From contig NZ_FQVB01000025.1 of the NCBI RefSeq assembly GCF_900129305.1, positions 1 through 64,000 of the forward strand: a stretch of DNA of 64,000 nucleotides. Direction: 5' to 3'. Under the pieces are notes generated by a model. The model made no database searches, had not been told where the DNA came from, and saw only the letters and a program-made list of their open reading frames with translations. Every line of letters begins with the position of its first letter. Positions within the stretch are counted from its first letter, which is position 1. A program made the translations under genes and the position numbers. This DNA is from Desulfacinum infernum DSM 9756 (GTDB lineage Bacteria; Desulfobacterota; Syntrophobacteria; Syntrophobacterales; DSM-9756). Below are positions 53,493-61,915 of this stretch, one piece after another.

Positions 53493-53775
53493 TTAAAAGT
53501 TTATCCCAAATTGCCCCCATCTTTGAAGTCTTTTGAGCCTTATTCCCAAAAACATTACCTCAGAAGCCGGGCGCTCCGCCGAAAATTTCACCTGCACTCG
53601 CAAGCTCCCTTTGTAGCGGTCATCTTCCGTGATTGCCGTCGCGGTGACCGTTCCAGCGTTCAACGCCATGCCGTCGGGATCTGCCGTTTGCATGCACGCT
53701 TCCTTCACAGCGGCCATGACGGCATCGGTGCTGTTGTTCAATTTACCCAGCAGGTCAATGTCTTTTGTGGGAAGG
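53493..53775 (-). pseudogene. AbiEii-type nucleotidyltransferase toxin fragment
   Basis: The reading PTKDIDLLGKLNNSTDAVMA, then DPDGMALNAGTVTATAITED and RYKGSLRVQVKFSAE resembles the nucleotidyltransferase core of AbiEii toxins (D-x-D, then DG and Y-x-G). The N-terminus and most of the C-terminus are missing. It joins directly to the abiEi remnant at about 53770 in another frame. From 53246 to 53492 no gene is recognised. Confidence 0.6.
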
Positions 53776-54135
53776 GACACCCGTGCCGTCCAGGCGGTGG
53801 ATCGCGATGCCCTCGGTAAAGGATTTTCCGCCGAAGCGGGAGGACCGTACGGGAGGGAAATCCAGCCGGGGTTCCTTCGCACCGCGCCGCAGAGCCAAAT
53901 AGACCTCATGGGGAATTTGGGTCGTCAGGTCATGAAAAGCCGGTGCCGAAATAAGGCAAATCACCCCGCTGGGAATGCGCCTCCACACGATCACGAGATC
54001 CGGGTTTTCGGGAAGAGAGCCGTCGGCGAGCCGGTATACCCCGCGGCTTATCTGCTCCAGTTTGCCTGTATCCCGCATTGCATGGAGGGTATCCGGGTGG
54101 ATCCCCGCGCGAAGAGCATCCGCGGCTGATGGGAT
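53760..54135 (-). pseudogene. AbiEi-type antitoxin, truncated, copy 2
   Basis: Reads ALRAGIHPDTLHAMRDTGKL, then EQISRGVYRLADGSLPENPD, CLISAPAFHDLTTQIPHEVY and up to AIHRLDG. This is the winged-helix start and middle of AbiEi antitoxins. No start codon precedes the N-terminus, and the C-terminal half is lost where it meets the AbiEii fragment. A single deletion through abiEi-abiEii explains both pieces. Confidence 0.72.
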
Positions 54136-54142
54136 TTTCCGG

Positions 54143-54535
54143 TCATTGGCGAATCATCATGGCCAGGCGCCAAAGGTATTTCAAAACCTCCGGCTGCCGG
54201 AGTTCCAAGGCCACAAGAGTCGCGACGCCCGCAATCCAGCCCGTGAGGGCGGCACCCGCCACGGTCGTCCACTGAAGGTTCTCACCGACGGACTGGATCT
54301 TCCGGGCCGCCTCGGCCGCCTGCCCGGCGAAGCGCTCCAGGTTCCGCTGAGCCCGTTCGCTCTGTTGAGACGCTTCGATCTGTTGCCGTGAAAGACCTTG
54401 AAGGAGCTGAGTCATTTCGGCTAAACAGTGCATGAGCGCCTGTTGCACTTCCGCTTCGCTCCGCACGGCCCTTCGGGCCGCTTCGGTGCGTTCGCTCGCC
54501 AACCGCCGAACCCTTTCCGCTTTGGTCATGGTCAT
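54143..54535 (-). CDS. MobB-like membrane-anchored mobilisation protein
   Basis: 130 residues. A charged helical region (residues 1-80: KAERVRRLASERTEAARRAV, then QQIEASQQSERAQRNLERFA) is followed by one hydrophobic segment about 93-112 (VAGAALTGWIAGVATLVALE). ATG 54535 with GGAGGGG lies inside the relaxase gene; the two overlap by 254 bp in different frames. A small membrane protein nested in a relaxase gene is typical of mobB/mbeB-type genes. The family call is by position and shape. Confidence 0.55.
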   Translation of the reverse strand: MTMTKAERVRRLASERTEAARRAVRSEAEVQQALMHCLAEMTQLLQGLSRQQIEASQQSERAQRNLERFAGQAAEAARKIQSVGENLQWTTVAGAALTGWIAGVATLVALELRQPEVLKYLWRLAMMIRQ

Positions 54536-55295
54536 ATCGTATTCCCCTCCGCTGCAGATTTTTCCATGTGTACCCCTTTCCCAGTTGAGAGCCCTTGAAC
54601 CGGATTCCGTCGTATTGGAAAACCAAACCCAGGAGGCACCCGTCCGGCGTTGTGCGCGGATAAACGGTCACGGCCGCCCCTTTCAGCCGATCCACGAACG
54701 CCCGCAGCGTAACGGGGCCGTCTTCCAATGCCTGGTCGATAATGCCCTGGAGGGCCAGGCGGGCGGGTGCCTCCCCGGTTCGGAGGCACCGCTCGATCTC
54801 CGACTTGGAAGGATTCTTCCGGTGTCGGAGCGGGTCCAGGTCGTCCCACCCGGGTGTGATGGCGAGTCCGTGGGCCCGCTCCAGGGCTTGACATGCCTGG
54901 AGGGCCTTCCGCACTTCCCATCGGCCGTACCAGATGCCTCCCGAAAGGCTGATTCGGGAAGCGATGATATGAATGTGATCATGGGGCGTGTCCCTGTGCT
55001 GCACGGCGATCCATGGGGTGTCGGGAGGAAAATCCATTCGGGCCAGGAAGTCTTCGGCCACGGTCGCCCAACGCTCGGAATCCAGGCGTTCCCCGGGAGG
55101 CAGCGACAGGGCGCAGTGCCAGACGGGGCGGGTGACCGACGGGCGGAGCCGGCACACGACGGCGAACTCTGCGGTCAGTTCCCCGACAGCGGCACCGCCC
55201 ATGTTGCCCCCTATGATTTCAGGTGTTTTTCGGGGATTCAGGGCATACGAGAGGATCCCGCGGAAATCGGATCCTCGGACGACCTTCGCTTTCAT
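54282..55295 (-). CDS. MobA-type relaxase
   Basis: A 337-residue relaxase that would nick at an oriT and stay covalently attached to the transferred strand. Tyr17 in GILSYALNPRKT is the likely nucleophile. The HUH metal site is HRDTPHDHIHIIAS (His105, 107, 109). The domain fits the MobA/VirD2-like relaxase/mobilisation nuclease family; the C-terminal third is Arg/Ser/Gly-rich and low in conservation. There is no helicase or primase domain. It sits between mobC and the mobB-like gene. The upstream gap 55688-56097 may hold the oriT, which I could not identify. Confidence 0.8.
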   Translation of the reverse strand: MKAKVVRGSDFRGILSYALNPRKTPEIIGGNMGGAAVGELTAEFAVVCRLRPSVTRPVWHCALSLPPGERLDSERWATVAEDFLARMDFPPDTPWIAVQHRDTPHDHIHIIASRISLSGGIWYGRWEVRKALQACQALERAHGLAITPGWDDLDPLRHRKNPSKSEIERCLRTGEAPARLALQGIIDQALEDGPVTLRAFVDRLKGAAVTVYPRTTPDGCLLGLVFQYDGIRFKGSQLGKGYTWKNLQRRGIRYDHDQSGKGSAVGERTHRSGPKGRAERSGSATGAHALFSRNDSAPSRSFTATDRSVSTERTGSAEPGALRRAGGRGGPEDPVRR

Positions 55296-55312
55296 CGACG
55301 ATCTTTCTCCTC

Positions 55313-55687
55313 TCAGAGTTGTCCCAAAAGTTCGATCCGCAGCCGAACGACTTGCCCGCGAAGATCCCGAACAAGCTCCGACAGCGCATCTCGCTCGGTA
55401 GATGGAACCTTCCCGGAGCTTATTGCCGAGGCAAGCCTATGGAAATCCTCGACCAGTCGTCCGAGCCCCATCCAGGCTTCGCGGTTGACGGCCGGGATAA
55501 CTCTCGGCATGGGCCGCCCCATGGCGGCATGGCGGAGATATTCGCCTCGCCGCATCCCCGCCCGCTTTCGCGCCCGATCCAGCCACGCCAGTTCCTCCGG
55601 GGACAGCCGGACGCTGACACAATGCGTCCTGAGCCGCGATGGATCCCTGGGTTTCGGTCCTCTTCGCCGTCGATGTGCTCTCATCAT
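55313..55687 (-). CDS. MobC-like relaxosome accessory protein
   Basis: 124 residues. A basic N-terminus (MRAHRRRRGPKPRDPSRLRT) is followed by a ribbon-helix-helix-like VSVRLSPEELAWLDRARKRA, then a helical MobC-type region ending in LVRDLRGQVVRLRIELLGQL. MobC proteins melt oriT DNA for the relaxase. ATG 55687 follows GGAGG; ATG 55684 is equally possible. It is the first gene of the mob operon, 17 bp before the relaxase start, and diverges from the BREX operon. Confidence 0.72.
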   Translation of the reverse strand: MMRAHRRRRGPKPRDPSRLRTHCVSVRLSPEELAWLDRARKRAGMRRGEYLRHAAMGRPMPRVIPAVNREAWMGLGRLVEDFHRLASAISSGKVPSTERDALSELVRDLRGQVVRLRIELLGQL

Positions 55688-56016
55688 GCCACCTCCTTCG
55701 TTCCTTTTTCCCCGGCCCTCCGCGTTGGAAGGGCTGTCCGGGGAAGCGCGGGTTACACCTTGCTCCACTCGCTCCACTCGAGTACGAACCTGTGCCCCTT
55801 CCGGGTCCGAGACCACTCGGACGAGAAGGGCTCTATGTCATAAGGGGAAATCTCGCGTCGAAATTCAGGAGCCCGGAAATGCACGTTAAGGACGGTGTGT
55901 ATCCCGGAAAGGAACGCCTTCCGAGGCGAGCGGGGCGGCGATGGTTTCCCCGACGGTCGGATCTGTTTTGTCAAGGCCCCTTCGAAAAGATGGTGCGGTT
56001 GATCTTTCCCTTGTTC
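55688..56016. other. Divergent intergenic region between the mob and BREX operons
   Basis: No gene seen. It should contain the mob promoter and possibly the oriT. CTCCACTCGCTCCACTCGAG, with a near-duplicated half, lies near 55762. Confidence 0.4.
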
Positions 56017-56043
56017 TTGATTCTTTCTTGCATGTGATATAAA
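56017..56043 (+). promoter_or_regulatory. Candidate promoter of the BREX operon
   Basis: TTGATT (56017-56022), a short 15-bp spacer and TATAAA (56038-56043). It lies in the only strongly AT-rich patch before the operon, about 55 bp before the XRE start. Confidence 0.5.
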
Positions 56044-56054
56044 AAACGTCACAT
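56032..56054. promoter_or_regulatory. Inverted repeat flanking the BREX -10 element, likely operator
   Basis: ATGTGA (56032-56037) and TCACAT (56049-56054), with 11 bases between that include TATAAA. A dimeric repressor bound here would cover the -10. The XRE protein encoded immediately downstream is the natural candidate. Confidence 0.5.
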
Positions 56055-56097
56055 AACTTGTCTCCGGCCTTCCCCTTTCGCCGTCGAGGAGACGCCC

Positions 56098-56322
56098 ATG
56101 CATGGAAAAGAAAGAGATTACAGACTCTTCCTGAGAAGCGTGCGTGAACAGCTCGGTCTCAGCCAGGAAGATTTGGCGCGCGAGATCGGAGTCAGTTACG
56201 CAACGGTCAACCGTTGGGAAAACGGGCAATCCAAACCTTCAAAACTAGCCAGGACCCAGTTGGACGCTTTTTGTGAGAAGATGGTCAACAACGGCAGATT
56301 GGTGCTCCCCGAGGAAAGGTGA
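56098..56322 (+). CDS. XRE-family helix-turn-helix regulator, first gene of the BREX operon
   Basis: 74 residues, essentially one Cro/CI-type HTH: RSVREQLGLSQEDLAREIGV, then SYATVNRWENGQSKPSKLAR. It is probably an autorepressor that dimerises on the inverted repeat overlapping the promoter. GAGGAGACG precedes ATG 56098. Its stop is two bases before the brxE start, so it is co-transcribed with the defence genes. It differs from the WYL-type BrxR regulator known from other BREX loci. Confidence 0.82.
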   Translation: MHGKERDYRLFLRSVREQLGLSQEDLAREIGVSYATVNRWENGQSKPSKLARTQLDAFCEKMVNNGRLVLPEER

Positions 56323-56324
56323 AG

Positions 56325-56861
56325 ATGAAATCGACCCGATGGCGAGGTGATTGTAATCCTCCGCTTTTTGCGCTGCGATTGCGAGCTCTGGTTTCGGCTC
56401 TCGGCGAGGTCGTCCAGCCCGCCTGGTGGAAAACCGAATTCATGAAGGAAGCGGGATTGCGGTTTCTGGAGCGGATTTATCCCCGGACCGCTTTCCATGC
56501 CGCCGTCCATGCATCGGGAAAGGCGGCGTGCGTCGTTCATGATCGCGCCGTCGGGCGCATCGGTGTGTACCACCTCTTCCGACTACCGGAGTCCCTGGAA
56601 ACCGAAATTCACCTCATCCCACCGGAGGCGGACGACTCTTTCGTTTCCGCATGTCGGGAAGCGCTGGGCTCGGAAAAAAAGCTGTTGAGACTGCTTGAAA
56701 CTCTTGCGGGAGGCCGCAGGTGGACGAGGGACGCCGCGGGGGCGAAAAGAATAGGCGACGCCTCGGAGCTGACGGAGCCCGAAGTTCTGGAAAAGGTGGC
56801 GGCCTTCTACCTCCATGCATTTCGCCTTGGGAAACCCGGCTTTCCTTACTTCACTCCGTAG
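56325..56861 (+). CDS. brxE: BREX protein BrxE
   Basis: 178 residues. FALRLRALVSALGEVVQPAW, RFLERIYPRTAFHAAVH and HDRAVGRIGVYHLFRLPESL match, from memory, the BrxE family, known from type 6 BREX systems. Its biochemical role is unknown. GAGGAAAGG precedes ATG 56325 and overlaps the XRE stop region. It is followed by brxA after 17 bp. This gene is the main reason for placing the locus in type 6; I have not been able to run a profile search. Confidence 0.75.
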   Translation: MKSTRWRGDCNPPLFALRLRALVSALGEVVQPAWWKTEFMKEAGLRFLERIYPRTAFHAAVHASGKAACVVHDRAVGRIGVYHLFRLPESLETEIHLIPPEADDSFVSACREALGSEKKLLRLLETLAGGRRWTRDAAGAKRIGDASELTEPEVLEKVAAFYLHAFRLGKPGFPYFTP

Positions 56862-56878
56862 CGCCGAGGAGGTTGAAA

Positions 56879-57685
56879 ATGTCCGCGGTCATGAGCGCGG
56901 AGAACAAAACCAAGTATTCCACAGCCATCAGTAAAGGCGCCGGGATGATCGAGGAAACCCGGCGCCTTCTCCAATATTGGAGTCCGGACGAACCCTTGGA
57001 AGAATTCACTCGAAAGGTTCAGAAAAGCGGCCTTTTGGGCAACGCGACCGCCTACAGGACCCGTGACGTGGTTAGACGGGTCTTCGCTCCACGGTTGCTG
57101 AAGCCCACCGACAAACCCGCCAGGGTCTTGAAAAAGGTGCTCGACGCGCGTCTTCCCGGAAGGGTCTTCACAGAACTCCTGTTCGTGTACACAGCCCGAA
57201 ACGACCCCTTGGTATACGACTTCACGGTTCGCGAATATTGGCCGGCCGCGCGGAGGGGACGGGCCGTTCTGGACACCGATTCCATGCTTTCATTCCTCTC
57301 CGAGGCGCACTGCGACGGGCGCCTGGAGAATCAATGGTCGGAGAAAGTCTCGGTCCGCATCGCCCGTTGCGTTCTCGGCCTTCTGCGGGACATCGGCTTC
57401 CTGCGCGAGTCCGCCCGCGCGCGGAGGGAGATCGTCAATTACAGGATGTCGGATGAGGGGGCCGCTCTCCTCGCCAGGGATCTTCACGAATCCGGCGTCA
57501 CGGATTCATCCCTCTGCGAGCATCCCGACTGGGGACTTTTCGGAATGAACGCATCGGAAGTCGTGGAAAGACTGGACGGCCTCGGCGAACACCGGGGGCT
57601 GATCGTGCAACGTGCCGGCTCCGTGGTGCATTTCACCTGGACGGTCAAATCCATTGAGGAGCTGATCGATGTACTCGCTCGATAG
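56879..57685 (+). CDS. brxA: BREX protein BrxA (DUF1819)
   Basis: 268 residues. The N-terminal YSTAISKGAGMIEETRRLLQ is the DUF1819/BrxA signature; the rest is helical (VLKKVLDARLPGRVFTELLF, then DTDSMLSFLSEAH). BrxA is a small DNA-binding or assembly component needed for BREX phage exclusion and often host methylation. ATG 56879 follows GAGGAGG; 53 upstream codons in the open frame overlap brxE and are rejected. It overlaps brxB by 17 bp. Confidence 0.88.
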   Translation: MSAVMSAENKTKYSTAISKGAGMIEETRRLLQYWSPDEPLEEFTRKVQKSGLLGNATAYRTRDVVRRVFAPRLLKPTDKPARVLKKVLDARLPGRVFTELLFVYTARNDPLVYDFTVREYWPAARRGRAVLDTDSMLSFLSEAHCDGRLENQWSEKVSVRIARCVLGLLRDIGFLRESARARREIVNYRMSDEGAALLARDLHESGVTDSSLCEHPDWGLFGMNASEVVERLDGLGEHRGLIVQRAGSVVHFTWTVKSIEELIDVLAR

Positions 57686-58235
57686 CGCATTCAACGAGCT
57701 GATCGACAAGATCCGCGATCCGGACGCCCTCAATCCGGCCAAGAGCGACCCGATCTTTTACTTCGCCTATCCGCCGGAGTTGATGCTCGATCTCAAGCGC
57801 CGTCTGCCGCGTTGGACGTCGAAGATCCGCGAGGCCGGGTTCGATGTCCGCCGCGTCTCCCTCGCCGACATTCTTTGGGGGCTTGTGGATGATTCAGGGA
57901 GATGGGACGACTGGCTTAAACTGGAAGCGGATGCGGATGTCGACCAAATCAATGAGGCGGTGCGCGATGTGCTTCGTCAGGGCAACGCCCTCGTCGACCG
58001 GGTCGCCGAGGCGGTCGAATCGGCGCCTGAAGGAACCGTTGTGCTTTTGACCGAGGCGGAACTGCTTCATCCGTATTTCCGAACGCGGACCATCGAAAGC
58101 CGTCTGCACGACAAGGTCGGAACACCCACGGTCATCTTCTACCCGGGAAGACGTTCCGGCCAGTACGGACTGCATTTCCTCGATTTCTACCCGGTCGACG
58201 GCAACTACCGGTCGACGTTGCTTGGAGGTCTCTGA
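57669..58235 (+). CDS. brxB: BREX protein BrxB (DUF1788)
   Basis: 188 residues of the DUF1788/BrxB family. FYFAYPPELMLDLKRRLPRW, TVVLLTEAELLHPYFRTRTI and PTVIFYPGRRSGQYGLHFLD are the recognisable blocks. It is a core component of most BREX types, of unknown biochemistry and thought to bridge other subunits. Its start overlaps brxA by 17 bp, and its TGA overlaps the brxC ATG by one base, so translation is tightly coupled. Confidence 0.9.
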   Translation: MYSLDSAFNELIDKIRDPDALNPAKSDPIFYFAYPPELMLDLKRRLPRWTSKIREAGFDVRRVSLADILWGLVDDSGRWDDWLKLEADADVDQINEAVRDVLRQGNALVDRVAEAVESAPEGTVVLLTEAELLHPYFRTRTIESRLHDKVGTPTVIFYPGRRSGQYGLHFLDFYPVDGNYRSTLLGGL

Positions 58236-61200
58236 TGAGTGCGACGATCCGCCAAGTCTTTTCACCACACCGGCCCATCGACCGAACCATAGAGAAAGTC
58301 ATCGACTACTACGCGCAGGAGGAAGACCGCCTCTTACGTGAAGTCGCCGAATACGAGATTACGGACAACATCGAGAATGCCTTCCGAAAGTTCCTCGATG
58401 TTTTCGGTGAAGGCGTCCGCGGGGGACACGTCACGGAGATCGGGATATGGGTCTCCGGTTTCTACGGAAGCGGCAAGAGCTCTTTCACCAAGTACCTCGG
58501 GGCGGCGCTCGACCCGTCGAGGACCGTCCAGGGGAAGCCCTTCCTCGACCTCCTATGCGACCGGTTTCCCCGCAACGAGATTCCCGCCGTCCTGCGCACC
58601 ATTGCAAAAAAACACCCCACGGCGGTCGTGTTTCTCGACCTCGGCGCGGAACAACTCGCGGAGAGTGCGGCCGCGCCCGTTTCCACCGTTCTTTACTGGA
58701 AGGTGCTCCAGTGGGCGGGCTTCTCCAAGGAGAAGAAAACCGCACAACTTGAATTCACGCTGGACCGCCGCGGGAAGTACGAGGAATTCAAGGAAAGATA
58801 CCGCAAGCGATACAACGGGGAGTGGGAGGAGATCCATAACGACCCCTTGATCGGCGTGGCCAGGGCCGCGGAGATCGTGCCCGAAGTGCTGCCGGACGAC
58901 TTCCCCACGCCGGACAGTTTCCGGAGCCTCCGTTTCGAAGAAGCCCGCGACGTCCGTGACCTGGCGCGTGAGATCATCGAGCTGTGCCGCCGGAAAACCG
59001 GATGCGGAAACATCCTGCTTCTGGTGGACGAGGCCGGTCAGTACGTTGCCCCGCGCGGCGAGCTGATCCTCAACCTCGACGGCCTGGCGCGGAGCTTCAA
59101 GGAGCTCGGCAAGGGCAAGGTATGGATCGCGGCGACCGGCCAGCAGACGCTCAGCGAGATCGTCGAGAAGGCGGCGCACAACTCCGCGGAGCTGAACAAA
59201 CTGCGCGACCGTTTCCCGATCTCCATCCATCTCGACGCGAGCGACATCCGCGAGATCACCCACCGCCGGCTGCTGGCGAAATCCGAAGACGGCCGGGCGC
59301 GGCTCGAGGCCTTGTTCAAAGAACACGGACAGGCCACCGTCACGCACACCCGCCTCAGCGGAACGGCTCTTTTCAAAGGCGATCCCGACCGCGAGACCTT
59401 CGTGCGGCTGTACCCGTTCCTGCCCCAGCACTTCGACCTGCTCTTGGAACTCATCCGGACGCTCGCCCGCTCCACGGGCGGCATCGGCCTGCGCTCGGCG
59501 ATCCGCGTGATTCAGGACGTGCTGGTGGACAAGAGCCGTGTACTCGGCGCGGACGCGGTCAAGCTCGCCGACCGGGAGATCGGCTCCCTGGCCTGCGTGG
59601 ACGATTTCTACGACACGCTGCGCGCGGACATCGCCAAGGTCCTGCCCCATGTCATCGGCGGTGTGGACAAGACGATCAAGATTTTCGGCGCCGATTCCAT
59701 GGAGGTGCGGACGGCCAAGGCGGTGGCGGCTCTTCAACCCGTCGAAACCTTCCCCCGCACGGCGGAGAACATCGCCGCGCTGTTGTACAGGAAGGTCGGG
59801 TCGCCGCCGCTCGTGGATCAGGTGCGGGAAGCCCTGCGCAGACTGGCGTCCGAAAAGGAATGCGGTCTCATTGAAGACCCGCAGGCGGGGGGCTGGGTGT
59901 TCCTGAGCGACGCGGTCAAGCCGATCCGCGACAAACGCAACGGTTACGCACCGACCTCAGGCGAATGCGCCCGGGCGCGCATAGACGTTCTCAAGCAGGG
60001 CACCGCCGACCACGCCATGTTTCGAGCGCAGCCCGCCGCCAGGCTCGAGAACATCAAGGAAGTGAGGGCCGCCGTGAAGCTGGGGCGCACGCCCGTCGTC
60101 GGCGGGTCGGAAGACGTGGAACTCCGTCTGGAGTTCGTCGAACCCGCGCTGTGGGAGGACAAGCGGAAGGAGTTTCTGGTCTCCACCAACACCCAGGTGG
60201 AGTTGAGGAACACTGTGGTTCTCCTGGTGAGAAACGACGACACCGTCGAAGAACTGCTGCCCGAGATCGTCCGTTCGGAAAAGGTGCTCGGCGACGTCGA
60301 CGAGCGCAGCGCCGACCATGTCGTCGCACAATACCTCCGCGCGGAACGGCGGGCCGCCGAGCGCAGTCGGGAGCGGGTGGCGGCCGCCATGGAGAAAGCG
60401 ATGCTGGACGGCGTCTTCATTTTCCGCGGCAAACCCACCCCGGTCCGCGAAGCCGGTGAAACGCTGGACGCCGCCGTGCGCAACATCCTTTCCTCAGCCG
60501 TCAAGGAGGTCTTCCCCCACTTCCACCTTGCTCCCATCCGACCTTCGACCGACGCCGCGGCGAAATTCCTCGGCGTCGAACGGCTGGATCGGATCTCCAG
60601 GGACCTCGATCCCCTCGGTCTCGTCGTCAAGAGCAAAGGGGCGCCGAGGGTGGACACGGCCGCACCGGTGCTGGCCGAGGTGCTCAGGGTCTTCCAGACC
60701 AAAGCGGCCGAATCCGGCTCCGGGAGACTTCAAGGGTCGTATCTGCAGGACCTCTTCAGCGCGCCCCCCTACGGTTGGACCAAGGACACCGTGCGGTATC
60801 TCTTCGCGGCCCTGCTCAGGGCCGGTGAGATCGAGTTCCATGTACCGGGCGCCGGGGGCCCCGTCCGAACCGCCGGCCCGCAGGCGGTGGACGCGGTCAA
60901 GAGCACGGTCTCGTTCAACCGGATCGGCGTATCCCCACGGGACGCCAAACTCCCGCCGGAGGCATTGGACAGAGCCGCGCGGAGGCTGGAGACCCTGTTC
61001 GGCGACGAGGTTCTGCCGCTGGAGGATCACATCAGCCGCGCCGTGCGGCGGCACTTCCCCGAACTGCTGGAGAAACTCGGCGCACTGCCCGACCGCCTGC
61101 GCCTGTTGGGCCTGCCCGGCGAAAGCCGGGCACAACGGCTGCTCGCGGACGCGGCCGACCTGCTCAAGGGGGATGCGGGGGGGGCGGGCGCGATCCTGGG

Positions 61201-61915
61201 GGGCGTTGAGTGCAACCTGCCGGACGAGATCAGCTGGGCCAAAGCCGTGTTCGACGCGCTGGAATCCGGCGCGGAAGCCGACGTCCGCAACGCCCGCTCG
61301 GTGCTGGATTCGATTGCCGACCTGGACCGAATGTTCCCCGGGACCGTGACCGACCTGCTGAGTCCCGAAGACAGGGCCGTCGCCGAGGAAGTGTTGTCGA
61401 GCGAGCGGTTCTATGAACGGCTGCCCGACCTTCGGAGCGTGGTGCGCGGTGCGACGACCCGTACCGAGAAAATGTATGAGACCGAACGCGCCGCCTTCGA
61501 CACCGACCTGAAAGCGGCGATGAACAGGCTGGAGGCGGAGCCGGACTGGACGAAGCTTCTCGACGAGGACCGCGAAGAGATCGCCGCCCGGCTCGTCTGC
61601 GATCTGCCGGCCGACGCCGGCGAAGGCGATCCGGTCCGGCTGCTTCAGACGCTGCTGGTGCGGAAGCGCACCCTGCCCGGCCTGATCGAAGAACTGAGGG
61701 CCGAGGTCAAACGCAGACGCCCCGCCGAACCGGAGCCCGAGCCGGGGGGCGGCGCGGAACCGGCCGGTGAAGAGGTCATTGAAGCGGGCGACCTTGTGGA
61801 GCCCGCGGTGATCGCGACGACGGAAGATCTGGAATCCTGGCTGGCCGCCGTCCGGGAGAAGCTGGCCGGACTTTTGAAATCGAGCAAGCGGATACGAATC
61901 AAGGGACGCGGATGA
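58235..61915 (+). CDS. brxC: BREX ATPase BrxC/PglY
   Basis: A 1226-residue P-loop ATPase, the largest BREX subunit. N-terminal MSATIRQVFSPHRPIDRTIE, Walker A VSGFYGSGKSSFTKYL (about 73-88), and a Walker B-like LLLVDEAGQY (about 262) followed by a sensor-like WIAATGQQTLSE. The C-terminus is charged and ends EAGDLVEPAVIATTEDL, then VREKLAGLLK. The length is normal for BrxC. It overlaps pglX by four bases (ATGA). Its final about 45 residues are echoed by the relic at 53059-53245. Confidence 0.92.
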   Translation: MSATIRQVFSPHRPIDRTIEKVIDYYAQEEDRLLREVAEYEITDNIENAFRKFLDVFGEGVRGGHVTEIGIWVSGFYGSGKSSFTKYLGAALDPSRTVQGKPFLDLLCDRFPRNEIPAVLRTIAKKHPTAVVFLDLGAEQLAESAAAPVSTVLYWKVLQWAGFSKEKKTAQLEFTLDRRGKYEEFKERYRKRYNGEWEEIHNDPLIGVARAAEIVPEVLPDDFPTPDSFRSLRFEEARDVRDLAREIIELCRRKTGCGNILLLVDEAGQYVAPRGELILNLDGLARSFKELGKGKVWIAATGQQTLSEIVEKAAHNSAELNKLRDRFPISIHLDASDIREITHRRLLAKSEDGRARLEALFKEHGQATVTHTRLSGTALFKGDPDRETFVRLYPFLPQHFDLLLELIRTLARSTGGIGLRSAIRVIQDVLVDKSRVLGADAVKLADREIGSLACVDDFYDTLRADIAKVLPHVIGGVDKTIKIFGADSMEVRTAKAVAALQPVETFPRTAENIAALLYRKVGSPPLVDQVREALRRLASEKECGLIEDPQAGGWVFLSDAVKPIRDKRNGYAPTSGECARARIDVLKQGTADHAMFRAQPAARLENIKEVRAAVKLGRTPVVGGSEDVELRLEFVEPALWEDKRKEFLVSTNTQVELRNTVVLLVRNDDTVEELLPEIVRSEKVLGDVDERSADHVVAQYLRAERRAAERSRERVAAAMEKAMLDGVFIFRGKPTPVREAGETLDAAVRNILSSAVKEVFPHFHLAPIRPSTDAAAKFLGVERLDRISRDLDPLGLVVKSKGAPRVDTAAPVLAEVLRVFQTKAAESGSGRLQGSYLQDLFSAPPYGWTKDTVRYLFAALLRAGEIEFHVPGAGGPVRTAGPQAVDAVKSTVSFNRIGVSPRDAKLPPEALDRAARRLETLFGDEVLPLEDHISRAVRRHFPELLEKLGALPDRLRLLGLPGESRAQRLLADAADLLKGDAGGAGAILGGVECNLPDEISWAKAVFDALESGAEADVRNARSVLDSIADLDRMFPGTVTDLLSPEDRAVAEEVLSSERFYERLPDLRSVVRGATTRTEKMYETERAAFDTDLKAAMNRLEAEPDWTKLLDEDREEIAARLVCDLPADAGEGDPVRLLQTLLVRKRTLPGLIEELRAEVKRRRPAEPEPEPGGGAEPAGEEVIEAGDLVEPAVIATTEDLESWLAAVREKLAGLLKSSKRIRIKGRG

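Noticed and set aside
56032-56054. CRP/FNR binding site
   Set aside because: Half-sites look right, but the spacer is 11 bases instead of 6, and the position over the -10 box fits a repressor operator better.
55753-56229. 158-codon minus-strand frame across the mob-BREX gap
   Set aside because: It overlaps the XRE gene and its promoter, has no family features and no ribosome site.
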